From Hydractinia symbiolongicarpus (Eukaryota > Cnidaria > Hydrozoa > Anthoathecata > Hydractiniidae): a stretch of DNA of 64,000 bases. Below, piece after piece: positions 23,353 to 35,108 of the stretch. The stretch spans positions 32,763,851-32,827,850 of the forward strand of contig NC_079877.1 in NCBI RefSeq assembly GCF_029227915.1, written 5' to 3'. The translations under genes were made by a program, and so were the position numbers. How positions within the stretch are numbered: the stretch's first letter is position 1; each line of letters opens with the position of its first letter. A model generated the notes under the pieces. It made no database searches, was not told the origin of the DNA, and worked only from the letters and a program-made list of their open reading frames with translations.

Positions 23353-24963
23353 AAAAAATCGTTCGGGAAATGAGTTTACTCCCTGGGTACTTTCTTAGTA
23401 TACTTTTGACTATACGGGCCGAGTCCGGGAATTACATGAAATAGCAGGTTTTCGTTTGCCGGCGAATAAACTTCTTTCATTCAGCGTCTCATCAAAAGTG
23501 AAAACATTTTTGAAAACTACAAGTCTCATGCGTTTTAGTGGCGAAATAATAATTTAAAAAATCGTTTGGGAAATTAGTTTACTCCCTGGGTACTTTCTTT
23601 GTATACTTTTGACTATACGGGCCGAGTCCGAGATTTACGGGAAATTGCAGGTTTTCGATTGCCGGCGATTAAACTTCTTTTACTCAGCGTCTCATCAAAA
23701 ATGAAAACATTTTTGAAAACTACAAGTCTCATGCGTTTTCGTGGTGAAAAAATAAATTAAAAAATCGTTCGGGAAATAAGTTTACTCCCTGGGTACTATC
23801 TTTTTATACTTTTGATTATACGGGCCAAGCCCGGGATTCATGGGAAATCGCGGGTTTTTGTTTGCCAGCGATTAAACTTCTTTCATTCAGCGTCTCATCA
23901 GAAATGAAAACATTTTTGAAAACTACAAGTCTTATGCGTTTTAGTGGTGAAAAAATAATTTAAAAAATCGTTATGGAAATGAGTTTACTCACAGGGTACT
24001 TTCTTTGTATACATTCGACTATACGGGCCAAGCCCGGCATTTACGGGAAATCGCGGGTTTTCCTTTGCCGGCAATTAAACCTCTTTCATTAAGCGTCTCA
24101 TCAAAAATGAAAACATTTTTGAAAACTACAAGTCTCATGGGTTTTAGTGGTGAAAAATAAATTTAAAAAATCGTTCGGGAAATGAGTTTACTCCATGGGT
24201 ACTTTCTTTGTATACATTCGACTATACGGGCCAAGCCCGGGATTTACGGAAAATCGCGGGTTTACGTTTGCCGGCGATTAAACCACTTTCATTAAGCGTC
24301 TCATCAAAAATGAAAACATTTCTGAAAACTACAAGTCTCATGCGTTTTAGTTGTGAAAATTAATTTAAAAAATCGTTCGGGAAATGAGTTTACTCCCTGG
24401 GTACTTTCTTTGTATACTTTTGATTATGCGGGCCAAGTCCGGGATTTACGGGAAGTCGCGGGTTTTCGTTTGCCGGCAATTAAACTTCTTTTATTCAGCG
24501 TTTCATCAAAAATGAAAGCATTTTGAAAAACTACAAGTCTCATGGGCTTTAGTGAATTAAAAAATCGTTCGGGAAATAAGTTTACTCCCTGGGTACTATC
24601 TTTTTATACTTTTGATTATACGAGCCAAGCCCGGGAATTACGGGAAATCGCGGGTTTTCGTTTGCCAGCGATTAAACTTCTTTTATTCAGCGTCTCATCG
24701 GAAATGAAAACATTTTTGAAAACTACAAGTCTTATGCGTTTTAGTGGTGAAAAAATAATTTAAAAAATCGTTATGGAAATGAGTTTACTCACAGGGTACT
24801 TTCTTTGTATACATTCGACTATACGGGCCAAGCCCGGCATTTACGGGAAATCGCGGGTTTTCGTTTGCCGGCAAATAAACCACTTTCATTAAGCGTCTCA
24901 TCAAAAATGAAAACATTTCTGAAAACTACAAGTCTCAGGCGTTTTAGTGGTGAAAATTAATTT
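23353..24963. repeat. Mixed class A/B monomers, no clear tandem unit
   Basis: This stretch alternates class A monomers carrying aaataagtttactccc and ctttttatacttttg with class B monomers carrying gttatggaaatg, cattcgac and cccggcattta. Similar runs recur at about 26.2-26.9 and 28.0-30.6 kb in changed order. It contains the shortest monomer of the window (24367-24558). No non-satellite sequence is present. Confidence 0.75.
24367..24558. repeat. Monomer with an 11-base deletion (192 bp)
   Basis: Starts at 24367 and 24559 are 192 bases apart. The tail reads ctttagtgaattaaaa where neighbours have ctttagtggtgaaataataattta, so 11 bases are missing from the AT-rich end. It is the largest single length change I found and accounts for about a third of the total phase drift. 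I did not find a second copy of this deletion, so it probably arose after the surrounding block duplications. Confidence 0.8.
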
Positions 24964-27900
24964 AAAAAATCGTTTGGGAAATGAGTTTACTCCCTGGGTA
25001 CTTTCTTTGTATACTTTTGATTATGCGGGCCAAGTCCGGGATTTACGGGAAGTCGCGGGTTTTCGTTTGCCGGCAATTAAACTTCTTTTATTCAGCGTCT
25101 CATCAAAAATGAAAGCATTTTTAAAAACTACAAGTCTCATGGGCTTTAGTGGTGAAATAATAATTTAAAAAATCGTTCGGGAAATGAGTTTACACCCCGG
25201 GTACTTTCTTTGTATACTTTTGACAATACGGGCCGAGTCCGGGATTTACGGGAAATCGCGGGTTTTCGTTTGCCGGCGATTAAACTTCTTTTATTCAGCG
25301 TCTCATCAAAAATGAAAACATTTTTAAAAACTACAAGTCTCATGGGCTTTAGTGGTGAAATAATAATTTAAAAAATCGTTTGGGAAATGAGTTTACTCCC
25401 TGGGTACTTTCTTTGTATACTTTTGACTATACGGGCCGAGTCCGGGATTTACGGGAAATCGCAGGTTTTCGTTTGCCGGCGATTAAACTTCTTTTATTCA
25501 GCGCCTCATCAAAAATGAAAACGTTTTTGAAAACTACAAGTCTCATGCGTTTTAGTGGTGAAAAAATAATTTAAAAAAACGTTCGGGAAGTGAATTTACA
25601 CCCTGAATACTTTCTTTGTATACTTTTGACTATACGGGCCGAGTCCGGGATTTACTGGAAATCGCAGGTTTTCGTTTGCCGGCGATTAAACTTCTTTTAT
25701 TCAGCGTCTCATCAAAAATGAAAACATTTTTAAAAACTACAAGTCTCATGGGCTTTAGTGGTGAAATAATAATTTAAAAAATCGTTTGGGAAATGAGTTT
25801 ACTCCCTGGGTACTTTCTTTGTATACTTTTGACTATACGGGCCGAGTCCGAGATTTACGGGAAATCGCAGGTTTTCGTTTGCCGGCGATTAAACTTCTTT
25901 TACTCAGCGTCTCATCAAAAATGAAAATATTTTTGAAAACTACAAGTCTTATGCGTTTTAGTGGTGAAAAAATAATTTAAAAAATCGTTATGGAAATGGG
26001 TTTACTCACAGGGTACTTTCTTTGTATACATTCGACTATACGGGCCAAGCCCGGCATTTACGGGAAATCGCGGGTTTTCCTTTGCCGGCAATTAAACCTC
26101 TTTCATTAAGCGTCTCATCAAAAATGAAAACATTTTTGAAAACTACAAGTCTCATGGGTTTTAGTGGTGAAAAAAAAATTTAAAAAATCGTTCGGGAAAT
26201 GAGTTTACTCCATGGGTACTTTCTTTGTATACATTCGACTATACGGGCCAAGCCCGGGATTTACGGGAAATCGCAGGTTTTCGTTTGCCGGCGATTAAAC
26301 TTCTTTTACTCAGCGTCTCATCAAAAATGAAAACATTTTTGAAAACTACAAGTCTCATGCGTTTTCGTGGTGAAAAAATAAATTAAAAAATCGTTCGGGA
26401 AATAAGTTTACTCCCTGGGTACTATCTTTTTATACTTTTGATTATACGGGCCAAGCCCGGGATTTACGGGAAATCGCGGGTTTTCGTTTGCCAGCGATTA
26501 AACTTCTTTTATTCAGCGTCTCATCAGAAATGAAAACATTTTTGAAAACTACAAGTCTTATGCGTTTTAGTGGTGAAAAAATAATTTAAAAAATCGTTAT
26601 GGAAATGAGTTTACTCACAGGGTACTTTCTTTGTATACATTCGACTATACGGGCCAAGCCCGGCATTTACGGGAAATCGCGGGTTTTCGTTTGCCGGCAA
26701 TTAAACCTCTTTCATTAAGCGTCTCATCAAAAATGAAAACATTTTTGAAAACTACAAGTCTCATGGGTTTTAGTGGTGAAAAAAAAATTTAAAAAATCGT
26801 TCGGAAAATGAGTTTACTCCATGGGTACTTTCTTTGTATACATCCGACTATACGGGCCAAGCCCGGGATTTACGGAAAATCGCGGGTTTACGTTTGCCGG
26901 CGATTAAACCACTTTCATTAAGCGTCTCATCAAAAATGAAAACATTTCTGAAAACTACAAGTCTCAGGCGTTTTAGTGGTGAATATTAATTAAAAAATCG
27001 TTTGGGAAATGAGTTTACTCCCTGGGTACTTTCTTTGTATACTTTTGATTATGCGGGCCAAGTCCGGGATTTACGGGAAGTCGCGGGTTTTCGTTTGCCG
27101 GCAATTAAACTTCTTTTATTCAGCGTCTCATCAAAAATGAAAGCATTTTTAAAAACTACAAGTCTCATGGGCTTTAGTGGTGAAATAATAATTTAAAAAA
27201 TCGTTCGGGAAATGAGTTTACACCCCGGGTACTTTCTTTGTATACTTTTGACTATACGGGCCGAGTCCGGGATTTACGGGAAATCGCGGGTTTTCGTTTG
27301 CCGGCGATTAAACTTCTTTTATTCAGCGTCTCATCAAAAATGGAAACATTTTTAAAACCTACAAGTCTCATGGGCTTTAGTGGTGAAATAATAATTTAAA
27401 AAATCGTTTGGGAAATGAGTTTACTCCCTGGGTACTTTCTTTGTATAATTTTGACTATACGGGCCGAGTCCGGGATTTACGGGAAATCGCAGGTTTTCGT
27501 TTGCCGGCGATTAAACTTCTTTTATTCAGCGCCTCATCAAAAACGAAAACATTTTTGAAAACTACAAGTCTCATGCGTTTTAGTGGTGAAAAAATAATTT
27601 AAAAAAACGTTCGGGAAGTGAATTTACACCCTGAATACTTTCTTTGTATACTTTTGACTATACGGGCCGAGTCCGGGATTTACTGGAAATCGCAGGTTTT
27701 CGTTTGCCGGGGATTAAACTTCTTTTATTCAGCGTCTCATCAAAAATGAAAACATTTTTAAAAACTACAAGTCTCATGGGCTTTAGTGGTGAAATAATAA
27801 TTTAAAAAATCGTTTGGGAAATGAGTTTACTCCCTGGGTACTTTCTTTGTATACTTTTGACTATACGGGCCGAGTCCGAGATTTACGGGAAATCGCAGGT

Positions 27901-27980
27901 TTTCGTTTGCCGGCGATTAAACTTCTTTTACTCAGCGTCTCATCAAAAATGAAAATATTTTTGAAAACTACAAGTCTCAT
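24964..27980. repeat. 10-monomer (2028-bp) repeat offset
   Basis: Five monomers starting at 24964, 25167, 25370, 25573 and 25776 match those at 26992, 27195, 27398, 27601 and 27804. Marks include gattatgcgggccaagtcc, gtttacaccccggg, cagcgcctc, gggaagtgaatttac with cctgaatac, and aaaatatttttg. Similarity ends at about 25950/27980. The five monomers between (25979-26991) are class B-rich and not duplicated in this register. Monomer 26182-26384 is a composite whose first half is B-like and second half A-like. Confidence 0.72.
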
Positions 27981-28830
27981 GCGTTTTCGTGGTGAAAAAA
28001 TAAATTAAAAAATCGTTCCGGAAATAAGTTTACTCCCTGGGTACTATCTTTTTATACTTTTGATTATACGGGCCAAGCCCGGGATTTACGGGAAATCGCG
28101 GGTTTTCGTTTGCCAGCGATTAAACTTCTTTTATTCAGCGTCTCATCAGAAATGAAAACATTTTTGAAAACTACAAGTCTTATGCGTTTTAGTGGTGAAA
28201 AAATAATTTAAAAAATCGTTATGGAAATGAGTTTACTCACAGGGTACTTTCTTTGTATACATTCGACTATACGGGCCAAGCCCGGGATTTACTGGAAATC
28301 GCAGGTTTTCGTTTGCCGGCGATTAAACTTCTTTTATTCAGCGTCTCATCAAAAATGAAAACATTTTTAAAAACTACAAGTCTCATGGGCTTTAGTGGTG
28401 AAATAATAATTTAAAAAATCGTTTGGGAAATGAGTTTACTCCCTGGGTACTTTCTTTGTATACTTTTGACTATACGGGCCGAGTCCGAGATTTACGGGAA
28501 ATCGCAGGTTTTCGTTTGCCGGCGATTAAACTTCTTTTACTCAGCGTCTCATCAAAAATGAAAATATTTTTGAAAACTACAAGTCTCATGCGTTTTCGTG
28601 GTGAAAAAATAAATTAAAAAATCGTTCGGGAAATAAGTTTACTCCCTGGGTACTATCTTTTTATACTTTTGATTATACGGGCCAAGCCCGGGATTTACCT
28701 GAAATCGCGGGTTTTCGTTTGCCAGCGATTAAACTTCTTTTATTCAGCGTCTCATCAGAAATGAAAACATTTTTGAAAACTACAAGTCTTATGCGTTTTA
28801 GTGGTGAAAAAATAATTTAAAAAATCGTTA
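27601..28830. repeat. 3-monomer (609-bp) tandem duplication
   Basis: Monomers 27804 and 28007 recur at 28413 and 28616, an offset of 609 bases. The joint is the composite monomer 28210-28412, which begins as class B (gttatgg, tcacaggg, cattcgac, gccaagcccggg) and continues as the 27601 type (tttactggaaatcgcagg, acttcttttattcagcg). The crossover therefore lies near 28280. Confidence 0.72.
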
Positions 28831-31250
28831 TGGAAATGAGTTTACTCACAGGGTACTTTCTTTGTATACATTCGACTATACGGGCCAAGCCCGGCATTTA
28901 CGGGAAATCGCGGGTTTTCCTTTGCCGGCAATTAAACCTCTTTCATTAAGCGTCTCATCAAAAATGAAAACATTTTTGAAAACTACAAGTCTCATGGGTT
29001 TTAGTGGTGAAAAAAAAATTTAAAAAATCGTTCGGGAAATGAGTTTACTCCATGGGTACTTTCTTTGTATACATTCGACTATACGGGCCAAGCCCGGGAT
29101 TTACGGAAAATCGCGGGTTTACGTTTGCCGGCGATTAAACCACTTTCATTAAGCGTCTCATCAAAAATGAAAGCATTTCTCAAAACTACAAGTTTCATGC
29201 GTTTTAGTGGTGAAAATTAATTTAAAAAATCGTTCGGGAAATGAGTTTACTCCCTGGGTACTTTCTTTGTATACTTTTGATTATGCGGGCCAAGTCTGGG
29301 ATTTACGGGAAGTCGCGGGATTTCGTTTGCCGGCAATTAAACTTCTTTTATTCAGCGTTTCATCAGAAATGAAAACATTTTTGAAAACTACAAGTCTTAT
29401 GCGTTTTAGTGGTGAAAAAATAATTTAAAAAATCGTTATGGAAATGAGTTTACTCACAGGGTACTTTCTTTGTATACTTTTGATTATGCGGGCCAAGTCT
29501 GGGATTTACGGGAAGTCGCGGGATTTCGTTTGCCGGCAATTAAACTTCTTTTATTCAGCGTTTCATCAGAAATGAAAACATTTTTGAAAACTACAAGTCT
29601 TATGCGTTTTAGTGGTGAAAAAAAAATTTAAAAAATCGTTCGGGAAATGAGTTTACTCCATGGGTACTTTCTTTGTATACATTCGACTATACGGGCCAAG
29701 CCCGGGATTTACGGAAAATCGCGGGTTTACGTTTGCCGTTGATTAAACCACTTTCATTAAGCGTCTCATCAAAAATGAAAGCATTTCTCAAAACTACAAG
29801 TTTCATGCGTTTTAGTGGTGAAAATTAATTTAAAAAATCGTTCGGGAAATGAGTTTACTCCCTGGGTACTTTCTTTGTATACTTTTGATTATGCGGGCCA
29901 AGTCCGGGATTTACGGGAAGTCGCGGGTTTTCGTTTGCCGGCAATTAAACTTCTTTTATTCAGCGTTTCATCAAAAATGAAAGCATTTTAAAAAACTACA
30001 AGTCTCATGGGCTTTAGTGGTGAAATAATAATTTAAAAAATCGTTCGGGAAATGAGTTTACACCCCGGGTACTTTCTTTGTATACTTTTGACTATACGGG
30101 CCGAGTCCGGGATTTACATGAAATAGCAGGTTTTCGTTTGCCGGCGAATAAACTTCTTTCATTCAGCGTCTCATCAGAAATGAAAACATTTTTTAAAAAT
30201 TACAAGTCTTATGCGTTTTAGTGGTGAAAAAATAATTTAAAAAATCGTTATGGAAATGAGTTTACTCACAGGGTACTTTCTTTGTATACATTCGACTATA
30301 CGGGCCAAGCCCGGCATTTACGGAAAATCGCGGGTTTTCGTTTCACGGCAATTAAACCTCTTTCATTAAGCGTCTCATCAAAAATGAAAACATTTTTGAA
30401 AACTACAAGTCTCATGGGTTTTAGTAGTGAAAAAAAAATTTAAAAAATCGTTCGGGAAATGAGTTTACTCCATGGGTACTTTCTTTGTATACATTCGACT
30501 ATACGGGCCAAGCCCGGGATTTACGGAAAATCGCGGGTTTACGTTTGCCGGCGATTAAACCACTTTCATTAAGCGTCTCATCAAAAATGAAAACATTTCT
30601 GAAAACTACAAGTCTCAGGCGTTTTAGTGGTGAAAATTAATTTAAAAAATCGTTTGGGAAATGAGTTTACTCCCTGGGTACTTTCTTTGTATACTTTTGA
30701 TTATGCGGGCCAAGTCCGGGATTTACGGGAAGTCGCGGGTTTTCGTTTGCCGGCAATTAAACTTCTTTTATTCAGCGTCTCATCAAAAATGAAAGCATTT
30801 TTAAAAACTACAAGTCTCATGCGTTTTAGTGGTGAAAATTAATTTAAAAAATCGTTCGGGAAATGAGTTTACTCCCTGGGTACTTTCTTTGTATACTTTT
30901 GATTATGCGGGCCAAGTCCGGGATTTACGGGAAGTCGCGGGTTTTCGTTTGCCGGCAATTAAACTTCTTTTATTCAGCGTTTCATCAAAAATGAAAGCAT
31001 TTTAAAAAACTACAAGTCTCATGGGCTTTAGTGGTGAAATAATAATTTAAAAAATCGTTCGGGAAATGAGTTTACACCCCGGGTACTTTTTTTGTATACT
31101 TTTGACTATACGGGCCGAGTCCGGGATTTACATGAAATAGCAGGTTTTCGTTTGCCGGCGATTAAACTTCTTTTATTCAGCGCCTCATCAAAAATGAAAA
31201 CATTTTTGAAAACTACAAGTCTCATGCGTTTTAGTGGTGAAAAAATAATT
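28831..31250. repeat. Mosaic with 3-mer (608-bp) and 5-mer (1014-bp) offsets
   Basis: The monomer at 29022 (ctccatgggtac, catttctcaaaac, gtttcatgcg) recurs at 29630, an offset of 608. Monomers 29224 and 29427 share gcgggccaagtctggg and gcgggatttcg, a one-monomer offset. Monomers from 29832 match those from 30846 for about 310 bases (offset 1014; both have gcattttaaaaaac and acatgaaatagcagg). Monomer 29427-29629 begins as class B and switches to class A before gattatgcggg. The region is a patchwork of small duplications. Confidence 0.68.
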
Positions 31251-31923
31251 TAAAAAAACGTTCGGGAAATGAATTTACACCCTGAATACTTTCTTTGTAT
31301 ACTTTTGACTATACGGGCCGAGTCCGGGATTTACTGGAAATCGCAGGTTTTCGTTTGCCGGCGATTAAACTTCTTTTATTCAGCGTCTCATCAAAAATAA
31401 AAACATTTTTAAAAACTAAAAGTCTCATGCGTTTTAGTGGTGAAAAAATAATTCAAAAATTCGTTCGGGAAATGAGTTTACTCACTGGGTACTTTCCTTG
31501 TATACTTGTGACTATACGGACCGAGTCCGGGATTTACGGGAAATCGCGGGTTTTCGTTTGCCGGCGATTAAACTTCTTTTATTCAGTGTCTCATCAAAAA
31601 TGAAAACATTTTTAAAAACTACAAGTCTCATGGGCTTTAGTGGTGAAATAATAATTTAAAAAATCGTTTGGGAAATGAGTTTACTCCCTGGGTACTTTAT
31701 TTGTATACTTTTGACTATACGTACCGAGTCCGGGATTTACGGGAAATGGCAGGTTTTCGTTTGCCGGCGATTAAACTTTTTTTATTCAGCGTCTCATCAA
31801 AAATGAAAACATTTTTGAAAACTACAAGTCTCATGCGTTTTAGTGGTGAAAAAATAATTTAAAAAATCGTTCGGGAAATGAGTTTACACCCTGGGTACTT
31901 TCTTTGTATACTTTTGACTATAC

Positions 31924-31956
31924 GGGCCGAGTCCGGGATTTACGGGAAATCGCGGG
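31924..31956 (+). other. Candidate G-quadruplex motif in the GC-rich core (representative copy)
   Basis: The top strand has four GGG runs at 31924-31926, 31935-31937, 31944-31946 and 31954-31956, separated by loops of 8, 6 and 7 bases. This meets relaxed quadruplex rules (three-G runs, loops up to about 12) but just misses the strict limit of 7. The same pattern repeats in every monomer whose core ends in cgcggg, ggcggg or gacggg. The frequent cgcagg variant reduces the fourth run to GG. It is a sequence-level prediction only. Confidence 0.5.
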
Positions 31957-32266
31957 TTTTCGTTTGCCGGCGATTAAACTTCTTTTATTCAGCGTCTCAT
32001 CAGAAATGAAAACATTTTTGAAAACTACAAGTCTTATGCGTTTTAGTGGTGAAAAAATAATTTAAAAAATCGTTATGGAAATGAGTTTACTCACAGGGTA
32101 CTTTCTTTGTATACTTTTGACTATACGGGCCGAGTCCGGGATTTACGGGAAATCGCGGGTTTTCGTTTGCCGGCGATTAAACTTCTTTTATTCAGCGTCT
32201 AATCAAAAATGAAAACATTTTTAAAAACTACAAGTCTCATGGGCTTTAGTGGTGAAATAATAATTT

Positions 32267-32469
32267 AAAAAATCGTTTGGGAAATGAGTTTACTCCCTGG
32301 GTACTTTCTTTGTATACTTTTGACTATACGGGCCGAGTCCGGGATTTACGGGAAATCGCAGGTTTTCGTTTGCCGGCGATTAAACTTCTTTTATTCAGCG
32401 TCTCATCAAAAATGAAAACATTTTTGAAAACTACAAGTCTCATGCGTTTTAGTGGTGAAAAAATAATTT
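32267..32469. repeat. Reference class A monomer (203 bp)
   Basis: This copy is close to the majority sequence and is used here to number monomer positions 1-203. In order it holds an A6 tract (1-6), the segment gggaaatgagttta (13-26), a pyrimidine-rich stretch with the palindrome gtatac (46-51), a GC-rich core (61-112) ending in the palindrome gccggc (106-111), the class A centre acttcttttattcagcg (118-134), a 9-bp dyad (140-161), a second copy of gtctcat (171-177; the first is 134-140), and an AT-rich tail. The consensus has about 77 G+C in 203 and 13 CpGs by hand count. Its one-nucleosome-like length is typical of satellites, but nucleosome phasing is inference. Confidence 0.9.
32406..32427. 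other. Perfect 9-bp dyad with AAAA loop, once per monomer (representative copy)
   Basis: Within monomer positions 140-161 the arm TCAAAAATG is followed by AAAA and then CATTTTTGA, its exact reverse complement. Many class A monomers carry the full 9-bp form. Common variants weaken one pair: catttttaa, caattttga, cagaaatg, caaaaataaaa and the class B catttctg. It could extrude as a small hairpin or act as a two-fold symmetric protein site. I saw no paired compensating changes, so selection for base pairing is not supported by what I can read. Confidence 0.75.
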
Positions 32470-33687
32470 AAAAAAACATTCGGGAAGTGAGTTTACACCC
32501 TGGGTACTTTCTTTGTATACTTTTGACTATACGGGCCGAGTCCGGGATTTACGGGAAATCGCAGGTTTTCGTTTGCCGGCGATTAAACTTCTTTTATTCA
32601 GCGTCTCATCAAAAATAAAAACATTTTTGAAAACTAAAAGTCTCATGCGTTTTAGTGGTGAAAAAATAATTCAAAAATTCGTCCGGGAAATGAGTTTACT
32701 AACTGGGTACTTTCCTTGTATACTTGTGACTATACGGGCCGAGTCCAGGATTTACGGGAAATCGCGGGTTTTCGTTTGCCGGCGATTAAACTTCTTTTAT
32801 TCAGCGTCTCATCAAAAATGAAAACATTTTTAAAAACTGCAAGTCTCATGGGCTTTAGTGGTGAAATAATAATTTAAAAAATCGTTTGGTAAATGAGTTT
32901 ACTCCCTGGATACTTTCTTTGTATACTCTTGACTATACCTACCGAGTCCGGGATATACGGGAAATGGCAGGTTTTCGTTTGCCGGCGATTAAACTTTTTT
33001 TATTCAGCGTCTCATCAAAAATGAAAACATTTTTGAAAACTACAAGTCTCATGCGTTTTAGTGGTGAAAAAATAATTTAAAAAAACGTTCGGAAAGTGAG
33101 TTTACACCCTGGGTACTTTCCTTGTATACTTGTGACTATACGGGCCGAGTCCGGGATTTACGGGAAATCGCAGGTTTTCGTTTGCCAGCGATTAAACTTC
33201 TTTTGTTCAGCGTCTCATCAAAAATAAAAACATTTTTGAAAACTAAAAGTCTCATGCGTTTTAGTGGTGAAAAAATAATTCAAAAATTCGTTCGGGAAAT
33301 GAGTTTACTCACTGGGTACTTTCCTTGTATACTTGTGACTATACGGGCCGAGTCCGGGATTTACGGGAAATCGCGGGTTTTCGTTTGCCGGCGATTAAAC
33401 TTCTTTTATTCAGCGTCTCATCAAAAATGAAAACATTTTTAAAAACTACAAGTCTCATGGGCTTTAGTGGTGAAATAATAATTTAAAAAATCGTTTGGGA
33501 AATGAGTTTACTCCCTGGGTACTTTCTTTGTATACTTTTGACTATACGTACCGAGTCCGGGATTTACGGAAAATGGCAGGTCTTCGTTTGCCGGCGATTA
33601 AACTTTTTTTATTCAGCGTCTCATCAAAAATGAAAACATTTTTGAAAACTACAAGTCTCATGCGTTTTAGTGGTGAAAAAATAATTT

Positions 33688-35108
33688 AAAAAATCGTTCG
33701 GGAAATGAGTTTACACCCTGGGTACTTTCTTTGTGTACTTTTGACTATACGGGCCGAGTCCGGGATTTACGGGAAATCGCAGGTTTTCGTTTGCCAGCGA
33801 TTAAACTTCTTTTACTCAGCGTTTTATCAAAAATGAAAACATTTTTGAAAACTACAAGTCTCATGCGTTTTAGTGGTGAAAAAATAATTTAAAAAATCGT
33901 TCGGGAAATGAGTTTACACCCTGGGTACTTTCTTTGTATACTTTTGACTATACGGGCCGAGTCCGGGATTTACGGGAAATCGCAGGTTTTCGTTTGCCAG
34001 CGATTAAACTTCTTTTATTCAGCGTCTCATCAAAAATGAAAACATTTTTGAAAACTACAAGTCTCATGCGTTTTAGTGGTGAAAAATTAATTTAAAAATT
34101 CGTTCGGGAAATGAGTTTACACCCTGGGTACTTCCTTTGTATACTTTTGACTATACGGGCCGAGTCCGGGATTTACGGGAAATCGCGGGTTTTCGTTTGC
34201 CGGCGATTAAACTTCTTTTATTCAGCGTCTCATCAAAAATGAAAACATTTTTAAAAACTACAAGTCTCATGGGCTTTAGTGTTGAAATAATAATTTAAAT
34301 AATCGTTTGGGAAATGAGTTTACTCCCTGGGTACTTTCTTTGTATACTTTTGACTATACGGGCCGAGTCCGGGATTTACGGGAAATCGCAGGTTTTCGTT
34401 TGCCGGCGATTAAACTTCTTTTATTCAGCGTCTCATCAAAAATGAAAACATTTTTGAAAACTACAAGTCTCATGCGTTTTAGTGGTGAAAAAATAATTTA
34501 AAAAAACGTTCGGGAAGTGAGTTTACACCCTGGGTACTTTCTTTGTATACTTTTGACTATACGGCCGAGTCCGGGATTTACGGGAAATCGCAGGTTTTCG
34601 TTTGCCGGCGATTAAACTTCTTTTTATTCAGCGTCTCATCAAAAATAAAAACATTTTCGAAAACTAAAAGTCTAATGCGTTTTAGTGGTGAAAAAATAAT
34701 TCAAAAATTCGTTCGGGAAATGAGTTTACTCACTGGGTACTTTCCTTGTATATTTTTGACTATACGGGCCGAGTTCGGGATTTACGGGAAATCGCGGGTT
34801 TTCGTTTGCCGGCGATTAAACTTCTTTTATTCAGCGTCTCATCAAAAATGAAAACATTTTTAAAAACTACAAGTCTCATGGGCTTTAGTGGTGAAATAAT
34901 AATTTAAAAAATCGTTTGAGAAATGAGTTTACTCCTTGGGTACTTTCTTTGTATACTTTTGACTATACGTACCGAGTCCGGGATTTACGGGAAATCGAAG
35001 GTTTTCGTTTGCCGGCGATTAAACTTCTTTTATTCAGCGTCTCATCAAAAATGAAAACATTTTTAAAAACTACAAGTCTCATGCGTTTTAGTGGTGAAAA
35101 AATAATTT
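33688..35108. repeat. Class A monomers with a partial 7-mer (1418-bp) match to the right
   Basis: About seven class A monomers. Those at about 34.5-35.0 kb (acggccgag, ctttttattcagcg, caaaaataaaaac, agtctaatgcg, cttgtatatttt, cgaaggttttcg) match 35.9-36.4 kb at an offset of 1418 bases, seven monomers less three small deletions. The rest are near the class A majority sequence. Nothing else is present. Confidence 0.7.

Larger units (their letters stand above)
31251..33687. repeat. 3-monomer units (609 bp) carrying the attcaaaaattcg junction
   Basis: A three-monomer series occurs at about 31252-31860, 32470-33078 and 33079-33687: first a gggaagtg or gggaaatgaattt monomer with caaaaataaaaac and aactaaaag, then one preceded by attcaaaaattcg with ctcactgggtactttccttg, then one with acgtaccgag or acctaccgag. 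The last two units are directly adjacent (offset 609). Unrelated class A monomers fill 31861-32469; one of them (32064-32266) is a composite with a class B start (gttatgg, tcacaggg) and class A body. Confidence 0.72.

Noticed and set aside
32388-32409. Minus-strand ttgatgag...gaataaaa resembling a hammerhead ribozyme core
   Set aside because: The core requires CUGAUGA and GAAA with a stem II between. Here the first C is replaced by T, GAAA is GAAT, and only four to five bases lie between, too few for a stem.
32277-32471. Plus-strand 64-codon frame recurring every 203 bases
   Set aside because: It is in register with the repeat, begins at TTG, is broken in many copies by single indels or substitutions, lacks any known domain, and the 203-base unit changes frame at each repeat. 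There is no sign of a gene around it.
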